From Jaminaea rosea (lineage: Eukaryota; Basidiomycota; Exobasidiomycetes; Microstromatales), in assembly GCF_003144245.1 (NCBI RefSeq), contig NW_020289977.1, positions 992,001 to 1,056,000 on the forward strand: DNA of 64,000 nt, given 5' to 3'. Made by a program: the position numbers and the translations under genes. Positions 29,807-39,544 of the stretch are shown here, piece by piece. The notes under the pieces are model-generated. The model saw only the letters and a list, made by a program, of their open reading frames with translations. It did not search any database and was not told the DNA's origin. Each line of letters opens with the position of its first letter. Within the stretch, counting starts at the first letter, position 1.

Positions 29807-30191
29807 GATGGGCGTTCGAGCAAGGTAGTAGGAGATGTGGTACGAGAGGGGAAGAGTGGGAAGGATTAGGCGTTGGTGGTGGTGGCTGGCTCGCTGCTTG
29901 CCGTGTGAGAGAGCTGACAGGGCGGGGTTAGCGGACGCCGGTGCTTGCTAATCCAACGGGCAAACGCGGAGCCAGGCGGGCTGAGGCTGGCCTGATCAAT
30001 CCAAGCCCTCTCATTTTGCCACGAGGCCGCGAGCCAGGCTCAACCTGAGGAGGGCGAGTCCCGAGTCCAAGTCCAAGCAGCGGCAGCAGCAGCGACGGGG
30101 CGAGGCGAGAGAGAGCCGACGACTACCATCTCGCCAGCTTCCATCTCTCCTCACCTCACCTCATCCTCACATCATCTCCGCACACGCCACC
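29807..30191. promoter_or_regulatory. Divergent promoter, SDH1 / CYT1
   Basis: The 385 bp between two respiratory-chain start codons must drive both genes. No canonical CCAAT box (Hap complex site) was found on either strand by eye. TCAATCC near 29996 is similar but not a match. Joint control is inference from geometry and shared pathway. Confidence 0.5.
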
Positions 30192-31521
30192 ATGCTGTCT
30201 CGACTTGGCGTGTCTGCCTTCAGGGCAGCAGCTGCGCCCGCAAAGCAAAGCGTGCGTACTTGGCACAAGGATCAGATGGCTTATTGCTTCTCGCCTTGCC
30301 CGCCTTTCTAATCATCTCGTCTGGCAAAGCAATCAAGACTGACATCCTCTTACTCCCTCCTCGGCGCATACAGACCCGCTCCGCCTCGACACACGCTGCC
30401 TCATCGTCCGCTCAGCCCTTCTGGGCCTCCAAGACGGCTCTGGCTGGTGCGACGGCTCTCACTGCCGGGTCGCTGAGCTGGTACGCCCATCAGTACGGCT
30501 CGATCCCCTTCGTCGACAACCTCCATGCCAACATGGTGGACGAGGGTCTCCACTCGCCAAAGTACCCGTGGAGCCACAACGGCATCTTTGACTCGTTTGA
30601 CCACGCCTCGTGAGTAGGCAGACGGGCCTCTCGCCCTAATTTCTGCAGCTCGGGAGCGTCCACTAACGTTTCGTACCCGCACCTCTCCCCCACAGCATTC
30701 GACGTGGATACCAGGTCTACCGCGAGGTTTGCTCTGCTTGCCACTCGCTCGACCGCATCGCTTGGAGGAATCTCGTCGGTGTTGCCTTCAACGTCGACGA
30801 GGTCAAGGGAATGGCTGAGGAGGTGAGTCCACGCAGCGACTTGAACAACCCTAGCAAAGAATGCAATGCTCACTCATTCGTGCCCTCCCGCACGCCCGTA
30901 CGCACAGGTCGAGTACGAAGATGGACCCAATGACGAGGGCGAGATGTTCCAGCGACCTGGCAAGCTCGCCGACCACCTCCCCGCCCCTTACCCGAACGAG
31001 GAGGCGGCACGAGCTGGTAACAACGGTGGTCTGCCCCCTGACCTTTCACTCATCACCAAGGCTCGTCACGGCGGCGCAGACTACATCTTTGCGCTCCTCA
31101 CCGGCTACACTGACCCCCCGGCTGGCGTTGAGATGCCAGAGGTGAGTGGGGGCGCGTGCCACTCCAAGCGTCCAGCTCGAGAATAAGCAGCTGATCAATA
31201 CCTCTTTCTTCACGTACCCAGGGCATGAACTTCAACCCTTACTTCCCTGGCACCAAGATCGCAATGGCGCGCGTTCTCTACGACGGCCTCGTCGAGTACG
31301 AAGACGGCACCCCTGCCACCACCTCGCAGATGGCAAAGGATGTCGTCACCTTCCTCAACTGGTCATCAGAGCCAGAGCACGACGAGCGCAAGAAGATGGG
31401 AGCACAGGCCATCTGCATGCTTTCCGTCTTGACCTTGCTCAGCATCTACATCAAGAGGATGAAGTGGTCCCCCGTCAAGGCGAGGAAGTTGCTGTACACG
31501 CCGCCCAAGAACGTGCACTAA
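30192..31521 (+). CDS. CYT1: Cytochrome c1, complex III
   Basis: Five exons: 30192-30251, 30374-30609, 30696-30822, 30908-31141 and 31222-31521; introns of 122, 86, 85 and 80 bp; 318 residues. A mitochondrial presequence is followed by a first hydrophobic segment (bipartite sorting). The heme-binding VCSACH follows YQVYRE, then RNLVGV, the acidic [17 protein letters not shown] loop, PPDLSLI, ALLTGY, and the C-terminal anchor [20 protein letters not shown]. The axial Met lies in the [10 protein letters not shown] block, as in the family. The protein passes electrons from the Rieske centre to cytochrome c on the intermembrane-space side of the inner membrane. All junction phases agree. Confidence 0.96.
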
Positions 31522-31982
31522 GCGGATCAGTGTGCGAGGGATGGGATAGGAGCAGGGGCAGGAGGATGAAGTCGTGGATTGAGGAGAGACAGAGAGCTTG
31601 TAGCTGGCAACATCAGCAGCTGTGGCAAAAGGGATGGCCTGAAGCGGCAGAGCATCAGCATTCCGAAGTCCTTGTACCTTGCCCCATAGTGGTTTCGGTC
31701 GTGGCGCCTTGGCCAATCGATGGCATTTCACCCAGATTGCAGGGCCGTATCGAAGCAGTCCCGACGTGATCTCCAGCGCAGCATGTGCGACTTCACCTGA
31801 TCAAAACCCTCGACGACATCGTCTTGTCTGATGCTACCAGAATCCTCGCCGGCTGCCACGCCCCTCTCGCTTAGACCTAACAAGCGCGAACGTGCGCTAC
31901 TCCGAGGGAACCTTTAGACTGCCTCACATCACATGCGCGTCGTTTGTCCTCACCATCTGATGCTCAACCGTGATACAGCAAG
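31522..31982. other. Intergenic region, CYT1 3' end to GH31 promoter
   Basis: About 460 bp, both neighbours on the plus strand. It should contain the CYT1 terminator region and the GH31 promoter. No element or coding frame was recognised. Confidence 0.4.
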
Positions 31983-34953
31983 ATGCCACGAATCGTCAAT
32001 CCCACGGGCTGGTCAGTGCTCAAAGCAGGCAGCGTAAATGGCGGCGGCGGCGATGAGGAGGGCGGCCCGCTCGTGGTACTAGCCGACGCGTCAGGCGAGC
32101 ATCGCCTTTCGATCCATCCGCTCGACTATCGATTGGTGCGCGTGGTTCGGCAGCTTCCTAGCAGACCCCATGGTATCAGGCTGAGGGACGCAACTGGCAT
32201 CAGGTGGGAGAAGCGTGACCATTCCGGTTGGCGAGTTGAGGTGAGATAAGAGTGCTGGTGGAGTGGCTGCGGAGACGCGTTTGATTGACTAGCCATTGCT
32301 TTGCCCCTGCTCTTCGACAGCATGACGCCACGGCCAAGCGCCTCGCAATTCGCAGCCCTGTCCCAAATGGTCTCACTATTACTATCTCCTACACTCTTTA
32401 CCTCCGCTTGGCCTGGCACTTTGGCTCCTCTTCTACGCCCTTCCTGGAAGACTTCAAACGGGCATACCCCTACGACATGATCTCAGGGCGAGTCTACCAC
32501 TACACCTGCAGCGAAGGATACATGCCCACTGACGAACACACAGGTGCGGCGAACTCAGCGACAAAGTACATCTACGGGCTTGGTGAGGCGAAGGGGCCGA
32601 TGAACAAGGTCGGCAAGCGCTATATCATTGACGGTAGGGACAGCCTCGCTGCTGATCCGGAAGAGACGGACCCTTACTACAAGTTGACGCCATTCATTGC
32701 GATATACGATTCGGCCGCCCGATTCTGGCATGGGGTGTACTACAATACGCTCAACCCCTCTATCTTCGACTTGGGCGCAGAACATGACTTCTCGACAGGA
32801 AACTTCCACTCATTCTCTACGGAGCACGGGCCATTGGACTACTACGTGATGCTAGGGTCATCCAGCGAGGAGCAAGCAGTCAAGCCAGACCTCTCAGGCA
32901 TTGTCAGCCAGCTTGCTCATCTTGTCACGCCCCAACCTCCCTCACGAGCCTCAAGCTCGACAGCGCAGCAATGGCGCGCCTCCCCCAACCTCCCTCCCCT
33001 CAGTCAATTCGGCTACCTCGCCAGCTCCCTCACACTTTCGGAGCGTCAGGATGCTCAAGCGGCAGTAGTGGAGTATGTGCGCGAGGCCCGCGCCAAGCAC
33101 TTCGCCATCGATGGCATGCATCTCTCTAGCGGGTACTGTCAAGACCCACAAACGGGAGAGAGGCAGTACTTCCAGTGGAATGAGAAGCGCTACCCCGATC
33201 CCAAGGGGATGGCCGATCAGCTGGAACGAGGCAATGAGTGCGGATTGATCATCAACGTGAAGCCGTGGCTGCTTGAGTCGCACCCTCTTTACGAGCAAAT
33301 GGCGAAGCGGGATGCCTTCGTGCGGGCAGCGCCTGATGCTCAGGCTGATCGCGGACGAGCAGGTCCGCAAGGTCAGTCGAGGACGTGGCATTGGAGCACT
33401 AGCATGGGCCAGACGGGCAGGGGAAGCTACTTTGACTTCTCGTCGCAGGCGGGAAGTGATGCATGGAAGGAACTGCTGCGGATGGGTGTGGTGGAGAAGG
33501 GAATATCTGGAGTCTGGATTGACAACAACGAGATGTCCACACTGGTAGATGATGCAGATGAAATGAATGGAGAGAGGAGCTTTTGGTCGTTGGAAGGAGA
33601 TGGTGCAGACGAGGATGAGGTGATCCAACGCATGGCCGGTTGGAGCGGCACGACGCCACTAGGAGCGTGGGGACGGGCAACACTCACGATGGGCATGGCA
33701 AAGGCGACGTACGAGGCCCTACTCGCTGCAGCGCCCGACCGCCGTCCAACGATCGTAACACGTAGCGCAGTACCTGGCATGCAAGCCTTTGCTGGGGCTA
33801 CTTGGAGCGGCGACAACAGCACGACATGGCAGGCACTCAAGTGCAGCACGAAGCTCACTCTTTCGTACGGCATCTCCTTTGGCATTGGCCTGTACGGGCA
33901 CGACATTGGTGGCTTCGCGGGAGGCCACTCACCGAGCGCTGATTTGCTCATTAGGTGGTGCCAGCAGGCGGCATGGCACACGAGATTTACTGTGCACAGT
34001 CAGTAGCGGGTATGACCAGCTGCAGTAGCAACCTTCGAAGCTCACGCTGAATCCGCTTTCCCTTCGCCCCTCTTCAGGCTGGAAGCAGATCTCGACGACC
34101 TTATGGATGTTCGACGAGGCGACGACGAATCACTTACGCTCGATTCTCGACTGGCGTTACCAGCTCATTCCGACACTCTACTCACTCTACGTCACCGACT
34201 ACTGGATGCGAGGCTGGCCCGTACTGCGGCCCCTGCTGTGGTATCACACGAGCGATCGCGGCACGCTGGAGGAGGATGAGCAGTTTCTCGTCGGCAGCCA
34301 CATCCTTGTAGCACCGGTGCTCGAGGCAGGGGCGAAGGACGTGACGTTCAACCTGCCCAATGTGCTCGACGCTAGTGACGAAGAGGTCTGGTGGTATGAT
34401 GTGATGGGAAGCAGCTGGATTGAGCCGTCAGCGAAAGATGTGACCGGGCGAGACGTGACGCTGGGTGAGTGCCAGGGGCCGCAGCTTCCGTGTGCACGAT
34501 GCTGACCACTCCTGCTCGCCAGCCTGCCCGCCGGGCTCTCCGCACAGTCCATTCCTCGTCCGTGCTGGCGGCACGCTGGTGACAGCGCCATCAGGCATGA
34601 CCTCCGTGCTTAAGCCAGCCACTTCGCGCTGCATCCGCCATGTTGCCATCTTCCCGGCTCCTGAGCCAGCATCGAGCGGCAAGCGCGGCAGCTTCGCCAT
34701 CATTGAGGACGACGGCATCTCTAATGCAGCGACTCATCGCGGGGAGATGACTGAGATTGAGATCAGATGGGAAGTAGTGAGCGCAGATGTGGTCCGAGTG
34801 GGCTATCAAGTGGGCTACCGAGGCTACCGAGGCGAGTGGCATCTCATGGTGAGCCTGCCGCAGGGCGACAAGCGACGGCTGATGGCTGCAGAGGGGCTGA
34901 AAGCAACGCAGGATTGTCAAGGGAACTTGCACTTCGACGTCGTTGTCTCTTGA
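31983..34953 (+). CDS. Glycoside hydrolase family 31 (alpha-glucosidase-like)
   Basis: Four exons: 31983-32240, 32321-33998, 34078-34464 and 34523-34953; introns of 80, 79 and 58 bp; 917 residues. The GH31 barrel is marked by IDGMHLSSGY, QWNEKRYPDPKGM, the nucleophile motif GVWIDNNEMS (Asp near residue 486), ATWSGDNSTTW with the acid/base Asp near 583, and GHDIGGFAGGHS. C-terminal beta domains follow (LVAPVLEAGAKDV, FLVRAGGTLV). The subgroup with HLSSGY is an alpha-glucosidase-like branch; the substrate cannot be fixed from sequence, and alpha-xyloside or other alpha-linked sugars are possible. No signal peptide is visible, so an intracellular enzyme is likely. Junctions were set by reading phase and family continuity. 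Confidence 0.86.
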
Positions 34954-35282
34954 TTGCCATGGATGCTAATGGACACCATCGGCGCGGAGCCTCTTGCTCA
35001 TGTTCGATGTTCGATGACCTTGCTCGGCTGCGGCGCTGAGTGACTCAAAATTTTGCGCGCGTTCCGTCCCGTCGCCCTGCCTGGCCCTGGCAGACCGCCC
35101 TCGGTGCCACGCGAGCGGGACGTCTCGAGAGGGCCTGGCCTCGCAGCAGCGACGGCGGGGCGGACGAGCGGCAGGGAGAACTCGAGCGAGGCAAGCCAAG
35201 CCTGGATGGAGACCTTCGACTGCGAGTTGAGCCTCTCTTCCTCATCCCCATCACCCTCCTCCCTCCTCCTCTTATAGCAACA
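34954..35282. other. Promoter and 5' leader of the eL33 gene
   Basis: About 330 bp between the GH31 stop and the ribosomal protein start. The last 40 bases before the ATG are rich in C and T (tccctcctcctctt), a common feature of ribosomal protein 5' leaders. The rest is unremarkable. Confidence 0.45.
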
Positions 35283-36102
35283 ATGACTCGTCTTTACGCC
35301 AAGGGCCGTATCATGGGCCACCAGCGCGGCAAGCACGTCTCGCACCCGCGAACGTCGCTCATCAAGATCGACAACGTCGACTCGCCCCAGGACGCCCAGT
35401 TCTACCTTGGTAAGGTGAGCATCTGCGGAGGTCAGGTTCGATGAAGATGTGTCAAAGAATGGCGAGAGGGAGGAAGGGGACGAAACGCTCGATGGATAGA
35501 CGGGATAAAGGAGTGGCGGGATAAGACATCAGATCATGGAGGCGGAGGTCACCTTGCAGCAGAGGAGAGGCAAGGTGGAAGGAGATGCTCGAAGATGGCG
35601 CCTCTACGAGAGGAAGGGAGAAAGGCTGCCAAGACGTCGCATCCTTTTGCTCAGTATGGCGATGGGCAAAGTCAGCCATCGATTCATGATGAGAAGTCGA
35701 TGGGCATTGGCAGGATGGAGCTGAAAGCGCATGCTGGAGAAGAGACGGGAGGGCGTGGGCCGACGACCAAGCTGCAACCACCTGTTACTACCGAACGCAC
35801 GAGCTCACACCTTCTCCTCCCTCCTTCCCCTCTTTCAGCGCATTGCATACGTCTACAAGGCTCCCACCGACCGCAAGGGCTCCAAGGTCCGCGTCATTTG
35901 GGGTCGCGTCACCCGCGCACACGGCAACTCGGGCGTCGTTCGCTCCAAGTTCCGTACCAACATCCCCCCCAAGGCTTTCGGTGCCAGCGTTCGCGTGATG
36001 CTGTACCCCAGCAACAGTGAGTGCGGCGCGCGAGTGAACAGCGACATGCGATCCCTTTGCTGATCACCGTCTTCCCCCTTTCCCTCCTGCCCTCCAGTCT
36101 AA
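35283..36102 (+). CDS. RPL33: 60S ribosomal protein eL33 (L33/L35A)
   Basis: Three exons: 35283-35414, 35839-36016 and 36098-36102; introns of 424 and 81 bp; 104 residues. Family landmarks are [26 protein letters not shown]-like [56 protein letters not shown] and [10 protein letters not shown] at the end. The last exon contributes only TC plus the TAA stop, completing the Ile codon that ends nearly all eL33 proteins. The protein is a component of the cytosolic large ribosomal subunit. The first intron is several times longer than others in the window, a common trait of ribosomal protein genes. Confidence 0.94.
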
Positions 36103-36951
36103 GCGCTCGTCGACAAACGACCGCCTAGACTCCTCGCTCGCTCCCAGCCTCCTCTTCTCTTTGTACACTCATACGACGCAGCATCATCTTCTCACCTCAC
36201 CAACTGGCAGAACCAATCCGTCCACGAGAGGGTGGAGTTCTCAGTTTGGTAGGCGATCTACTACTTTGCCCCTCTCTGCAGGGTGCACCCAATGACAAGG
36301 AGCATCGATTCCCATCAGGGTCGATGTTGATTGTGCAGACAAGATGAAGCGGGTGAAGATTCGAGGAAGATTGAGATGGTCGATGCAGCAGCGACGACAT
36401 CACTCGTTGGCCAACCCCCTCCGCACCAAGCTACCCCGTCCGTCCTCTTCCCCATTCACCCCTCACCCCTCACCAGTCATCCCTCATTGCCTTTCCATTC
36501 CTCCCCTTCCTTCCCCTCCATTTCCCTTTCCTATCGCCAAGATTTATCTTGTCCTTGACCGCCTTCACCATGGGCTCGCGACATAAACGACTTGGCTAGA
36601 TGAAGCAACGCCTGTGAGAAGCTGCTTCGACTGCCGCCCGTTGGGTAGAGCCTCCAAGTCGAGCGCGGTGGTTATTATAAAGTTTTGGCCAACACTCTAT
36701 GCTCCCCCTGTGCTGACGTCCTGCACAGACGAATTGATCATGATTCATCAATACCATCGTCTTTGAGCGATGTTAGGACTGTTCACACGTGATGTGTGCG
36801 GTGAGAGGGCCGAGCGGAAGAGGGAGGCGGGCGTCGAGGCTTCTCTCACTTTGTCGCCTCGCCCGTCCGTCCGCCCGCCCGACTGTCCGCCTGAGCCTCC
36901 GTCTTGTCATCTTCTCGTCGTGTCGTCGCCCAAACTACCACTCAGCGCAGC
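36103..36951. other. Intergenic region upstream of mitochondrial uL2
   Basis: About 850 bp. The left part is the 3' region of the eL33 gene. A pyrimidine-rich tract spans about 36440-36535, and a TATAAAG sequence lies at 36676-36682, some 270 bp before the uL2 start codon. No gene is recognised. Confidence 0.4.
36676..36682 (+). promoter_or_regulatory. Possible TATA box upstream of mitochondrial uL2
   Basis: The sequence TATAAAG sits in an AT-rich patch 270 bp before the start codon at 36952. Position and sequence are compatible with a TATA element if the 5' leader is long; there is no other support. Confidence 0.25.
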
Positions 36952-38522
36952 ATGACATCGCTGCTGGCCCAGCGAGCTTCCTCGCTGAGGGGCCTCTGGT
37001 CTATGGCGACGAGCACGTCAGCAGCAGCAGCCTCATCATCGTCAACAGCATCAGCATCAGCGGCGGCGTCTGCACCATCGTCGATGGCGAGGTTGCATCG
37101 CAATCCCTCCTCTCTGCGCTCAATGACCACCACTTCCATTCGTAGAGGTCTTGGCGGCAGCCTGAGCTCTCACTCGCTCTCAGTCGTAGAGACTCCTTCT
37201 CCCCCTCCATCATCAGCAGCTGCAGCCCACCAATGGCGTCCTCCCTCCATGGCTAGTCGCAAAGAACGTCGCCAAGTGAAGAAGAAGGCCCAGAAGAACG
37301 CAAAGAAGGCGAAGAAGGAGAACACACTGGCAGCGCAGATGGGCCTGAAGCAGGAGACTGTCTCGCCTTTTGTGAGAGTGGATAGGCAATTCAAGACCTT
37401 CAAGCCTCTCACGCCTTCCTTGCGTTGGGTGAGGTACAACTTGAACCCGCATTTGCACAAGGGTAGCCCGGAGCGTGAGTACGAGGGGCAGCGAGATGAT
37501 TCTTTTCAGAGCAGATATTGATTTGCGTATCATCGCTCTCTTCTCCAGGCTCGCTCACTCGCGCTAAGCGCAGCACGGGCGGTCGCAACCATCACGGCCA
37601 TGTGACGGTCCGTGGGCGCGGCGGCGGGGTACGACGTCGGATTCGTCTAGTAGACTTCTATCGCTGGGAGGCTGGCTCCCAAGAAGTGGTCCGAATCGAG
37701 TACGACCCTGGCCGCTCAGCACATATTGCCCTTGTTAAGCACAAGGAGACGGGCAAGCAGAGCTACATTCTGGCTCCTGAAGGATTGCGAGCAGGGGACA
37801 CAGTCGAGAGCTACCGTACCAACGATGCTGTAGGCGGGTCGGGGGCTGAGGGATCCGTTTCGGCACTTGACTTGGGTATCTTCAGGACCAAGGCTATTCG
37901 AGCAGGCAACGTTCTGCCGCTGCACTTGATCCCCATCGGCACCATGATCCACGCCATCTCCCTCATGCCCAACGGCCCCGCCAAGCTGGTGCGCAGTGCA
38001 GGCTCATCGGGACAGCTCATTGCCTTTACAAACCGCTCGAAGGCGCAGAAGACGCCGCTCGGAGAGGGAAGCTCAGCGAATGAGAACACGGAGGAGGACG
38101 AGGCTGCGGCCACGGCGGCGGCAGCAGCAGAGGGCGAAGCAGAAAATGGGGCAACCAACTCAGCGATGGTGACCACCTCTCACGCCCAAGTCAAGCTTCA
38201 GTCGGGTGAAGTTCGCCTCGTCCCTGTCAACTGCTGTGCCGCCATTGGCCGCGTATCCAACATCGACCACCAGCACGTCCGTCTGGGCAAGGCAGGCCGC
38301 TCACGCTGGCTCGGCCGTCGTCCCAAGGTTCGTGGTGTGGCGATGAACAAGGTGGATCACCCGCATGGTGGTGGTCGTGGTAAGAGCAAGTCGAACTTGC
38401 ATCCGAGAAGCAAGTGGGGTGTCTTGCAGGGCAAGAGGACGAGGAAGCCCGGTGGGAAGAAGGGGAACAAGATGGTCGTCAGGGAGAGGCCCAGGGGCAG
38501 GGCCAGTAAGACGAGGGCTTGA
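36952..38522 (+). CDS. RML2: Mitochondrial large ribosomal subunit protein uL2m
   Basis: Two exons: 36952-37474 and 37549-38522, with a 74 bp intron; 498 residues. A long Ser/Ala-rich mitochondrial presequence and a Lys-rich block precede the uL2 fold, which begins KTFKPLTPSLRWV. Core motifs are RSTGGRNHHGHVTVRGRGGG, RLVDFYRW, VVRIEYDPGRSAHIALV, GDTVES, GNVLPLHLIPIGTMIHAI, SAGSSGQLIA, SGEVRLVPVNCCAAIG, RSRWLGRRPKVRGVAMN and DHPHGGGRGKS, which lies near the peptidyl transferase centre. About 45 Ala/Glu-rich residues interrupt the fold between GQLIA and AQVKLQSGE. The codon split C|GC at the junction gives SPERSLTRAKRSTGGR, restoring the family sequence. Confidence 0.92.
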
Positions 38523-39544
38523 GTGAGGGTGTTCAGGAGGTAGACAGGTGGGGCAAAACTTCATGTTGTGCGGACATCATGCAATCTCATCATGACGGTG
38601 TCCCATTCGCACCGTGTTCAGCGTGGTCTTGACCCTGATGAGCTGTCTCAGCCACAGTTCCTTCGGCAGGGTCAGGACACCTTTCTTTCCATCTCGTCCC
38701 TTGATTCTCTGCTGATTGCTGATAGCACGAAGAAGAAGCTGCCCTCCTTTGATGAAACTCTATCTCGTTCGTTTCCATGCGTCGCGATAGTCAGCTCCCA
38801 AGGCCACGGACGCGCCCTTCGCTCGGCCGTATCGTCGACTCTTGATGCACTCAGGTCGCATGGCAAGGGGCACTGACTCTCTCTCCCCTCTCTGCAAGCA
38901 TCCGCCGCTCTGCAACCCTCGAACAGCTACCATCTTGGTGTGCGAGTGTGGCGACGAGGGGGGCTACGATATGCGGGCCGTGGTCTCTTCGCGTTGGGGA
39001 ATGGGTCACGGCTCCACTCCACTCGATTTGCTCGCGGCACTGGCTCAAAAATCGCTCGAAGCCACCCCACACTCCGTAGTTCTGCCGCCTTGCCGCCCTG
39101 GCTGGCTGCTGCCTCCCTCGGGGCGCGGCAACGGCGGCGAGCGGGCAATAGAGTGTTGGGTCGTCGAGTCCGCGTCGTCGAGTCCGCCTTGGAGCCAGCC
39201 AGGTGGTGCTGAGTTGCTTGACTGCTTCTCATCATCCTCCCTCATCCTCTCAATTGCGAGTCGAGGCTACTGTTCCTCCTACTACCCTTCTCGCCAGCTT
39301 CTGCCTCAACACCATCACCAAGAACCGCGCCTCGACCTCTATAGACGCCGTTGGTCCCAGCCACTCGGCCCTGAACCCTTCTCCCGTGCCTCTCGGTTAA
39401 GCCCCATAAATTCGAGGCGATCTGAGAGCAACACCACACGACCCAGCGCACCCCACCCCACCATCAACCTCGACCATCCTTTTCTCTCCTCCTCACGACC
39501 CAATCGCGATCTCGTTGTGAAGACGAGTTGCGACAAAAGTCATC
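38523..39544. promoter_or_regulatory. Upstream region of acetyl-CoA carboxylase
   Basis: About 1 kb between the uL2m stop and the ACC1 start codon. The right half (39230-39520) is rich in C and T and poor in G, as for a highly expressed gene's leader. Several ATG codons occur and upstream open frames are possible. No protein-like frame or known binding site was recognised. Confidence 0.4.

Noticed and set aside
35686-35724. Possible C/D-box snoRNA in the eL33 intron (ATGATGA and CTGA)
   Set aside because: The boxes are only 28 bases apart and no pairing flanking stem is seen, so it does not fit a C/D snoRNA.
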